64,000 bases of DNA from Hymenobacter sedentarius. GTDB lineage: Bacteria; Bacteroidota; Bacteroidia; Cytophagales; Hymenobacteraceae. Shown piece by piece: positions 50,270 to 57,196 of this stretch; the first letter of the stretch is position 1, and each line of letters begins with the position of its first letter. Under the pieces are notes generated by a model, which saw nothing but the letters and a program-made list of their open reading frames with translations, searched no databases and was not told where the DNA came from. The DNA lies in assembly GCF_001507645.1 (NCBI RefSeq), contig NZ_CP013909.1:496001-560000 (forward strand). Direction: 5' to 3'. Both the position numbers and the translations under genes were made by a program.

Positions 50270-52624
50270 ATGTTCACACCTTTACTCGCCCGGCTGAAAA
50301 AAGCCAGTCGGTGGCTACCGCTGGCCTTGCTGCCCTTTGCGGCGCACGCCCAAAACCTGAACTATGGCGCGGCCAATGCCGTGAACGTGGCCGGCACCTA
50401 CACGGACCTGGGGACCAATGGCACGGTCATCGCCACGGCCAACGCCGACGACGCCAACTCCGCCGCCCAGAACATCGGCTTCACGTTTAACTACAACGGC
50501 ACGGCCTTCACGCAGTTCATCCTCAACACCAACGGGTTAATCAAGCTCGGCAGCACCCCACCTTCTACGGCGGCGCTGTACTATGAGAATTTTGGCGGCG
50601 GTGCTGGGGTCGACCCCCTGGGGGGCGCCGCTGGGGCTGCCGACATCAACCTGATTATGCCCTTCAACTTCGATTTGCAGGCGGGCACCAGCGCGGCCGA
50701 ATATCGGGTCCAGACCACGGGCACGGCGCCCAACCGGGTGTGCACGATTCAGTGGAAAAACGTGAGCGACAAATCGGACCCTGCCGGCGCGGCCAACGCG
50801 GCGGCGTCGCAGTACGCCAACTTCAGCTTCCAGGTGAAGCTGTATGAGAACAGCAACATTGAGTTTGTGTACGGTACGGCCACGCCTTCGGCAAGCCCGG
50901 CGGGCACCCGCTTTCCCAACGTGGGCCTGAAAGGCAGCAGCACCGCCACCAACCAAGTGACGCTGGCGCTGAAAGGCGTGCCCTCCGACCCGTGGAGCAG
51001 CACCACCTTCATCAACCAGAACTACGGCCAACAGGCGCACAACATAAGCAAAGACGGCCTGCCGGATGCCGGGCGCACTTACCGCTTTACGCCCGGCGGC
51101 ATTGCCCCTCCCCCTGCCAACGACGACCCGGCCGGCGCCATTGCGCTGCCGCTGGCAGCTACCTGCACCCCCACCAACGGAACCAACGTGGGCGCCACCA
51201 CCACGACGCCCGCAGGGTATGGCAACCCGGGCTGCGGCGTGGCCATCAACCCCAAGGACGTGTGGTATAAGTTCACCACCGCTGCCAGCGGCCAGCAAGG
51301 CAGCACCGCCGTCACCATCACCGTTACCGGGGCCCCGGCGGGGCAGGTGCGGGTCTTTTCCAGCACGGGCGGCGCAGCCGGGCCGTTTGTATCGGTGGGG
51401 TGCTCGGCGGGCCAGGCCAATAATGCCGTTGCCCCGCCCTTGGAATTGCGGGGCCTGGCGCCGGCCACCACGTATTATGTATTCGTGTCGGGCGTTGGCT
51501 CCAGCGATACCCAAGGAGCTTTCACCATTTGTGCCAGCATCCTGAACCTGCCGCCCAAAGATGCGGCCGTAACCGTGGTGTACACGCTGGGCAAGGTGTC
51601 GAGCACCTTTGGCTCGCCCGTGACGGCGCAGGCCGTGATAACCAACGCCGGCTCTGCCGCCCTGACCAACGTGCCGGTAACCCTGACGGTGAGCGGCGCC
51701 ACCACGTACACCAACACGCAGACCGTGGCCACGCTGGCCGCCGGCGCTTCAACCACTGTGACCTTCACGTACCCCGTGGCCGGGGCCAGCGGCACCAACA
51801 CCCTCACCGTAACCGTTCCGGCCGACGACCATGCCTCCAACAACTCCCAAACCGTCACCCAGACCATTTCGACGGCTTCACTGAGCTACATTTCCGGGAC
51901 GACGTTTGACGGCGGGGCGGGCGTCACCTCCGCCGGCAGCGTAATTGCAGTAGGCTACCGGACCGCCGGAGCCGCGGCCGTCACTTCGGTCACCCCGACG
52001 TTCGTGGGGACGGCCACGGCGGGCTCCACGTATCAGGTGCTGGTGTATTCGGCTGCCAACGGCCAGCCCGGCACCGTGCTGTACACGTCGCCGGCCCGTC
52101 CCCGCCCCTCGGCCGCCACCGGCGCCGTCGTGACCGACGCGGTATCCGTGCCCAACGTGGCGGTAAACGGGCCCTTCTTCGTGGGCATCAAAACCGTGGG
52201 GGCAGAAAATATTGGGCTGGCCTATCAGTTGGAAGAGCCGCTGCGAGCCGGCACGTTCTTCTTCACCACCACCGGCACCACCTGGACGGACATCAACACT
52301 TCCACGCTCAATTCGCGGCTGGCAGTTGATGTAACCCTCGGCGTGGCCACGGCCACCCGCAACGAGGCCCTGGCCGCTACCGTGTCGGTGTACCCAAACC
52401 CGGCGCACCAACGCTTCACCCTGACCGTGCCCGCTGGCAGCCTGCGCGCGGCCTCGGCCACGCTGCTCAACGCCTTGGGCCAAGTGGTGCAGACGCGCCA
52501 GCTCAACCTCTCCCCAGCCAACGGCACCGCCAACTTCGACGTGAGCCGCCTGGCCCCGGGCGTGTACTCGTTGCAGCTCAGCACCGGCACCGACCTGGTG
52601 GTAAAGCGTGTAGTGGTAGAATAA
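50270..52624 (+). CDS. Large secreted protein with type IX secretion sorting domain
   Basis: A 784-residue protein with a signal peptide ending AHAQ (about residue 28), a lectin-like N-terminal region (about 30-260), a central Ig-like segment, a CARDB-like repeat (about 425-540, DAAVTVVYTLGKVSSTFGSP) and a C-terminal domain of about 75 residues (VSVYPNPAHQRFTLTVPAGS to KRVVVE) typical of T9SS type A cargo. It should be exported by the T9SS and attached to the surface. No enzyme domain is seen; adhesion is the usual guess for this architecture. The start at 50270 is set by the signal peptide. Confidence 0.88.
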   Translation: MFTPLLARLKKASRWLPLALLPFAAHAQNLNYGAANAVNVAGTYTDLGTNGTVIATANADDANSAAQNIGFTFNYNGTAFTQFILNTNGLIKLGSTPPSTAALYYENFGGGAGVDPLGGAAGAADINLIMPFNFDLQAGTSAAEYRVQTTGTAPNRVCTIQWKNVSDKSDPAGAANAAASQYANFSFQVKLYENSNIEFVYGTATPSASPAGTRFPNVGLKGSSTATNQVTLALKGVPSDPWSSTTFINQNYGQQAHNISKDGLPDAGRTYRFTPGGIAPPPANDDPAGAIALPLAATCTPTNGTNVGATTTTPAGYGNPGCGVAINPKDVWYKFTTAASGQQGSTAVTITVTGAPAGQVRVFSSTGGAAGPFVSVGCSAGQANNAVAPPLELRGLAPATTYYVFVSGVGSSDTQGAFTICASILNLPPKDAAVTVVYTLGKVSSTFGSPVTAQAVITNAGSAALTNVPVTLTVSGATTYTNTQTVATLAAGASTTVTFTYPVAGASGTNTLTVTVPADDHASNNSQTVTQTISTASLSYISGTTFDGGAGVTSAGSVIAVGYRTAGAAAVTSVTPTFVGTATAGSTYQVLVYSAANGQPGTVLYTSPARPRPSAATGAVVTDAVSVPNVAVNGPFFVGIKTVGAENIGLAYQLEEPLRAGTFFFTTTGTTWTDINTSTLNSRLAVDVTLGVATATRNEALAATVSVYPNPAHQRFTLTVPAGSLRAASATLLNALGQVVQTRQLNLSPANGTANFDVSRLAPGVYSLQLSTGTDLVVKRVVVE

Positions 52625-52646
52625 ACGGTCTTATATTTTCCTCAGC

Positions 52647-52679
52647 AAAAAGGGCTGGCCATACGGTCAGCCCTTTTTT
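52647..52679. terminator. Bidirectional terminator
   Basis: AAAAAGGGCTG (52647-52657) pairs with CAGCCCTTTTT (52668-52678). Ends the T9SS cargo gene and lies downstream of the convergent MoxR gene. Confidence 0.9.
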
Positions 52680-52710
52680 ATGTGGTTACGCTAACGAGCC
52701 AAGCGCGAGC

Positions 52711-53709
52711 CTAGCTAATGGGCACTTTGCGCAGAATGGCTTCAATCAAGTCCTGCGTGCGGATGCCATCGGCTTCGGCTTCGTAGGTGAGCAGAATGCG
52801 GTGGTTGAGCACATCGGCGGCCACTTCCTTGATGTCTTCGGGCAGCACGTAGTCGCGGCCTTCGAGGTAGGCTACGGCCTTGGAAGCGCGGTGCAGGGCG
52901 ATGCTGGCCCGGGGGCTGGCCCCAAACTGGACGGCCTGGGCAAACTCGGGCAGGTCGTAGTCGGCCGGGCGGCGAGTGGCGAACACCAGCTCAATCAGGT
53001 ACTTCTCCAGCGTTTCCGAAATCTGGACCTGGTTGATTTGCTGGCGGATGCCAAAGATATCGGCCTCCGTGAGCACGGGCTGCACGTCTTCCACAAAGCT
53101 GAGGTTGGCCATGCGGCGCATTACCTCCAGCTCGTCGGCCTTCTTGAGGTAATCGACGTGCACCTTCAGCATAAACCGGTCGACCTGGGCTTCGGGCAGC
53201 GGATACGTGCCCTCCTGCTCCACCGGGTTTTGGGTGGCCAGCACCAGAAAGGGCAGGTCGAGCTGATAGGTGGTCTCGCCGATGGTGACCTGCTTTTCCT
53301 GCATGGCTTCGAGCAGGGCACTCTGCACCTTGGCCGGCGAGCGGTTGATTTCGTCGGCCAGCACCAGATTGGCGAAAATCGGTCCTTTCTTGACCTCAAA
53401 CACCGACTGATTCTGGTTGTAAATCATGGTGCCAACCAGGTCCGACGGCAGTAGGTCGGGCGTGAACTGCACGCGCTGGAAATTCAGGTGCAGCACCTTG
53501 GCCAGCGTGGAAATGGTGAGGGTTTTGGCCAGTCCCGGCACGCCTTCGAGCAGGATGTGCCCACCGGTAAACAAGCCGATAAGCAGGCGCGTGAGCAGCG
53601 GCTGCTGGCCCACCACCACCTTGCCCATCTCGGCAAAAACCTGGCGAATGAGAGGATGGTAGTCGGCGGGGCCGGCCGACGGAACCGGTACGTCAGAAGC
53701 GGGATTCAT
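52711..53709 (-). CDS. MoxR-family AAA+ ATPase
   Basis: A 332-residue MoxR AAA+ protein: Walker A in HILLEGVPGLAKT, Walker B in NLVLADEINRSPAKVQ, sensor ATQNPVEQEGTYPLPEAQVDRF and a C-terminal lid domain. MoxR ATPases act as chaperones for metalloenzymes, often with VWA-domain partners; here neither a DUF58 nor a VWA gene is adjacent, so it is monocistronic in this window. The start at 53709 is preferred; 13 upstream codons would be in the 5' gap. Confidence 0.92.
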   Translation of the reverse strand: MNPASDVPVPSAGPADYHPLIRQVFAEMGKVVVGQQPLLTRLLIGLFTGGHILLEGVPGLAKTLTISTLAKVLHLNFQRVQFTPDLLPSDLVGTMIYNQNQSVFEVKKGPIFANLVLADEINRSPAKVQSALLEAMQEKQVTIGETTYQLDLPFLVLATQNPVEQEGTYPLPEAQVDRFMLKVHVDYLKKADELEVMRRMANLSFVEDVQPVLTEADIFGIRQQINQVQISETLEKYLIELVFATRRPADYDLPEFAQAVQFGASPRASIALHRASKAVAYLEGRDYVLPEDIKEVAADVLNHRILLTYEAEADGIRTQDLIEAILRKVPIS

Positions 53710-54151
53710 GGATAGGCGGGGGCAAAACGACAGGTGCAAGGTAGGCACAAGCCCGCTGTACCCGCCGCACCGGCCACCATGCCCAGGCGGCCGCCCCGCT
53801 TGGGCTAAACCGTAAATTACCCTTATCTATTCTCAGCCCCACGCTTGCCTTGCGTAATGTCGCGCTTGGTGCAGCCACCATAGCGCTTAGCCTGGTTACG
53901 CGGCTTGCCCTGGCTGTGTCCGGCATCCCATTAACTTGAAACCAGCCACGACTCCCTTGCGGGGCTTTATTCCGACGCTTATTTACGGTCCGGCTGCGCG
54001 GCCAAAACTACTTCTCCACAGTATGCGTAATTGTCGAGTATCCCGCCTGCCTTACATAGAATAAGCACCTGATCCAGCCGGATTGACGGGCCAGCTTTCT
54101 TTCTATATTTGCTATATCCGCCTCCTCAGTTAGCACCCTTAGCGTTCCTGT
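53710..54151. other. 442-bp divergent intergenic region
   Basis: It lies between moxR and the PID-CTERM gene. The left half is GC-rich without clear features. The right end carries a good Bacteroidota promoter for the PID-CTERM gene (54083-54111). No convincing coding sequence, RNA or repeat is seen. Confidence 0.5.
54083..54111 (+). promoter_or_regulatory. Promoter of the PID-CTERM gene
   Basis: TTG at 54083-54085 and TATATTTG at 54104-54111 are separated by 18 nt, matching the Bacteroidota consensus. The -7 box ends 40 nt before the ATG. Confidence 0.65.
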
Positions 54152-54373
54152 ATGAAATCATTTTTTCTAAAAACTCTGCTGCCGAGCCTCTTGCTGGTGC
54201 TGGCAACTACTGCACTAGCGTTGGCTCAAGGGGAGCCACCCACCGGCGGCCCAACTCCTGGCACCCCTCCCAACCCAACGGCCGTTCCCATCGATGGCGG
54301 CATTTCGCTGCTGCTGGCCGGCGGCGTGGCCTATGGCGTAAAGCGCCTGCGCAACCGTCGGCGCAAGGTTTAG
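54152..54373 (+). CDS. PID-CTERM sorting-signal protein
   Basis: A 73-residue precursor with an N-terminal signal peptide (to about residue 25), a Pro/Gly/Thr-rich middle (about 28-45) and a C-terminal tripartite sorting signal: PID at 46-48, a hydrophobic helix (about 50-62) and a basic tail (KRLRNRRRK). This is the PID-CTERM type recognised by Bacteroidota exosortases. Cleavage would leave a mature peptide of only about 20 residues. It precedes the exosortase gene and is very likely its substrate. Mature function unknown. Confidence 0.9.
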   Translation: MKSFFLKTLLPSLLLVLATTALALAQGEPPTGGPTPGTPPNPTAVPIDGGISLLLAGGVAYGVKRLRNRRRKV

Positions 54374-54397
54374 CCCACTAATTTTGTAGGCCAGGAG

Positions 54398-54427
54398 CGG
54401 CTCTTCCGGAAGGAGGAGCCGTTTTTT
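54398..54427 (+). terminator. Terminator between substrate and exosortase genes
   Basis: CGGCTC (54398-54403) pairs with GAGCCG (54416-54421), followed by TTTTTT. It could make the abundant substrate more highly expressed than the enzyme by letting only partial readthrough reach it. Confidence 0.8.
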
Positions 54428-54460
54428 GTTGGAAATTGCAGCCCCCTTATTTTGGAGTTT

Positions 54461-55018
54461 ATGCCCGCTACTGCCTCCGCCAGCCCCGCGCCGACCGGCA
54501 ACCGGTTCCTGTACCGGTTCCTGCTTATTGCGGCGGCCCTGTTTCTGGTGTGGTTTTTTGGCTATGAACAATGGCTGGCGCCCGACGGCCGGCTCGATGC
54601 GGCCTTGTGCAATCAGATTACGGCGGCTGGGGTGGGGCTGCTGCGGCTGCTGGGTTTTGATGCGGCCGTGAGCCCCCAGTACGCCACCCTGGTGATGATG
54701 AGGGGGCAGCCGGCCGTAATAATCGGCGCGCCCTGCAACGGCCTGGTGCTGTATGCGCTGTTTAGTGGGTTTGTGGCCGCCTTCCCGGGTCCCTGGCGGC
54801 GCAAGCTTTGGTTTATTCCCGCCGGCATGGTGCTCATTTGGGGGCTGAATGTGCTGCGGGTAGCGGCCCTGGCCATCAATCATCACTACGCCCAGCAGTC
54901 GGTCGACTTCAACCACCACTACACGTTCACCTTTATCGTGTACGGCTTCATCTTTGGCTTGTGGATGCTGTGGGCCAAGCGGCTGGCCGTTGCCGCCCAC
55001 CGCCCCGCGGCATTCTAA
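54461..55018 (+). CDS. xrtX: Exosortase family protein (XrtX-like)
   Basis: A 185-residue multi-pass membrane protease/transpeptidase. The catalytic triad is in place: Cys92 in APCNGL, Arg133 in NVLRVAAL and a His at 152/153 in FNHHYTF, with at least four membrane helices. It probably cleaves the PID-CTERM protein encoded just upstream. The name XrtX is from memory of Hymenobacter-type dedicated systems and is less certain than the exosortase call. The ATG at 54461 is chosen; an in-frame TTG three codons earlier is less likely. Confidence 0.88.
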   Translation: MPATASASPAPTGNRFLYRFLLIAAALFLVWFFGYEQWLAPDGRLDAALCNQITAAGVGLLRLLGFDAAVSPQYATLVMMRGQPAVIIGAPCNGLVLYALFSGFVAAFPGPWRRKLWFIPAGMVLIWGLNVLRVAALAINHHYAQQSVDFNHHYTFTFIVYGFIFGLWMLWAKRLAVAAHRPAAF

Positions 55019-55041
55019 CGCGTAACCGAAGCTAAAATCAC

Positions 55042-55563
55042 GTGCTTGAACAACCTGGCTTTAGACCAACCAAACCCGTACACCCCGCTTATTGGGTGAG
55101 CGTCGGCGCGCTGGTAATCCTGTTGTTCCTAATAGGCATCTACGACGAGTCCATTCTGCAGCTGCTTACTTCTTTCTGGCAAAAAGCACTAGCCGCAGTG
55201 GGCTTACAACGCCAGGCCCAGGCCTTGCAGCAGGGAATAAACGGGGGCATTTTGAAACGCTTCTTGCCCGCGGTGGCCACCTACGCGGTGTTGTACCTCA
55301 GCATTTGCCTGCTGCTGTTGCGGCTGCTGCTCCCCACGCCGGCCCAGTGGCGGCTGGCGCTGCGGCTCTATGCGGGCGCGTTGGCCGTGTATGCGGCCAT
55401 GGTGCTGCTAAATAAGCTGACCGGCAACGCGGCCTGGGGCTACCGCCTCAGCCGCCACCTGCTGGACTTTATCGTCAGCCCGCTACCAGTGGCCGCGCTA
55501 GTGGTACTATTCAAATCGGGCCTGGGCGCCGCCGCTGGAATTTCAGCTCAACGCACGCCTTAA
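55042..55563 (+). CDS. Exosortase-associated membrane protein
   Basis: A 173-residue integral membrane protein with about four helices (about 18-37, 73-94, 107-124 and 145-162) and a GTG start, 23 nt after the exosortase stop. From memory, a membrane protein of this size accompanies XrtX (XrtX-associated membrane protein). It could assist the exosortase or pass the cleaved product to an anchor. No motif gives a catalytic role. Confidence 0.75.
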   Translation: MLEQPGFRPTKPVHPAYWVSVGALVILLFLIGIYDESILQLLTSFWQKALAAVGLQRQAQALQQGINGGILKRFLPAVATYAVLYLSICLLLLRLLLPTPAQWRLALRLYAGALAVYAAMVLLNKLTGNAAWGYRLSRHLLDFIVSPLPVAALVVLFKSGLGAAAGISAQRTP

Positions 55564-55565
55564 AA

Positions 55566-55594
55566 TAAAAAAGCCTCCTGTATGGGAGGCTTTT
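55566..55594 (+). terminator. Terminator of the exosortase locus
   Basis: AAAAGCCTCC pairs with GGAGGCTTTT around a short loop, with flanking A and T runs. Confidence 0.85.
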
Positions 55595-55806
55595 CTATTG
55601 TACCAGAGACGGGAGTACCAAATACCATAACCAACCCAAGTCAAAACTGATAAAACACCGGCTGATTCAGCAAAAAACGCCTTTTATTGGTTCAGGGGCC
55701 TGTTGCTTTAAAGAAGTGATGTGTGTGCTTTACGGAATGTTTGTACCCCAGGCTGTACCCAACCCTAGCACTTAGCTACCTTCACGTCAGCATCAACTCC
55801 CAGTTC

Positions 55807-57120
55807 ATGGCGACCGTCTCGTTTCACCTCAAGGACCCCAAGGCCGAAAAACCAACGACCATTTACATCTGGTTTAACCCCCAGAACGGGAACGACAGGG
55901 TCCGCATCTATACCGGTGAGAAAATCCTGCCCATATATTGGGCCGGCGGTGATGTGCAACAGGCCCGCGTCAAGGGCCGGGACATCGACGCTGAACTCAA
56001 GCGCACTCACGAAACGCTGAACCTCAACCTTGCCCGGATGAGCAAGCGCCTGCTGGCCTGCTGGAACGAGTGTCGCAGCCAGGACACCCTGCCAAGTGCC
56101 GCCCAACTCCGGGAAGCCATTGAACCGGAAGCAGCACCCGCAGCACCCGCCCCGCCGCCGCGCCCTCTTATCGACCTGCTGGCTTACAAGGAACGACATG
56201 CCATAACCCGCCGGCCCAACACGGTGAAAGCTATCGGCACGCTCTACAACCACCTGGACCGCTATGAACAGCACAGGGGCAAAACTTTAACCTACGAGGG
56301 CTTCACGAAGAAATTCTGGGACGATTTTGCTGCCTACCTCCTCGACACGGCCCGGCTGCAAGACAACAGCATCGCCAAGCTCCTTGCTCATTTGAAACAC
56401 TTCCTGGGGGATGCCCACGAGTCAGGGCATACGACATTGCAGGACTACAAGCGCTGGCACTGGAAGCGCCAAGACCCGGACGTGCTGGCCCTCACCCGAG
56501 CCGAATTATCCGCCCTGGAGCGGGTCGACTTGTCCGGCCTGAGCGACACGGACCGGCTGGAGAATGCGCGTGCTTTGTTTCTCATCAGCTGCTACACCGG
56601 CCTGCGATTTTCCGACGTAGCTGCCCTGCGGCCGGAGCACCAGAATGGAGAGTGGCTGGAGCTGCGGGCCCAGAAGACCAAGGAGAAGCTCACCATCCCG
56701 CTCCGTGGTAACCCAGCCGTACCGCTGCTGGCCCGGCTTTGGGCGGGCCTAGTGCACCCCATCGCCAACCAGAATTTGAATGCTTATATCAAGGACGTCG
56801 CCCGGCTTGCGGGCATCGACACTCCTACCAATCATGATGAGCACCGGGGAAGCCTGCACACCAGCACCACCCATCCCAAGTACGAGCTCATCAGCACCCA
56901 CACGGGTCGGCGCACCTTCGTTACCCTTTCGCTCGAGGGGCGCTTGAGCTGGGAAACGATTATGAAAGCTACCGGACACAAGGACTTCAAATCCTTTCGA
57001 CGTTACATCCAGGTAACGTCAGATAGGTTGCTGACAGAATTTGCTAGTGTATGGAGCAAACAGGAACACGCCACGAGTAATGTCTTACCCGGGGGCAGCC
57101 CCTTGCCAGGCACCGCCTGA
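55807..57120 (+). CDS. Tyrosine recombinase/integrase
   Basis: A 437-residue phage-integrase-family recombinase with an N-terminal arm-binding domain (SFHLKDPKAEKPTTIYIWFN), a SAM-like core-binding domain (about 150-230) and a catalytic domain. Catalytic residues: Arg267 (TGLRFSD), His365 and Arg368 (THTGRRTF), His391 (TGHKDF) and Tyr400 (FRRYI). The arm domain points to a site-specific element integrase rather than a XerC/D. It heads the restriction-modification block. No tRNA or att repeat is visible. The ATG at 55807 is set by the arm domain. Confidence 0.92.
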   Translation: MATVSFHLKDPKAEKPTTIYIWFNPQNGNDRVRIYTGEKILPIYWAGGDVQQARVKGRDIDAELKRTHETLNLNLARMSKRLLACWNECRSQDTLPSAAQLREAIEPEAAPAAPAPPPRPLIDLLAYKERHAITRRPNTVKAIGTLYNHLDRYEQHRGKTLTYEGFTKKFWDDFAAYLLDTARLQDNSIAKLLAHLKHFLGDAHESGHTTLQDYKRWHWKRQDPDVLALTRAELSALERVDLSGLSDTDRLENARALFLISCYTGLRFSDVAALRPEHQNGEWLELRAQKTKEKLTIPLRGNPAVPLLARLWAGLVHPIANQNLNAYIKDVARLAGIDTPTNHDEHRGSLHTSTTHPKYELISTHTGRRTFVTLSLEGRLSWETIMKATGHKDFKSFRRYIQVTSDRLLTEFASVWSKQEHATSNVLPGGSPLPGTA

Positions 57121-57196
57121 ACAAGGCCGTAGGCGTTTTAGGGATGAGCCCTAATATGGAACTACATTCGCAGTTCTACCGCCGCCCTTTCCTTTC

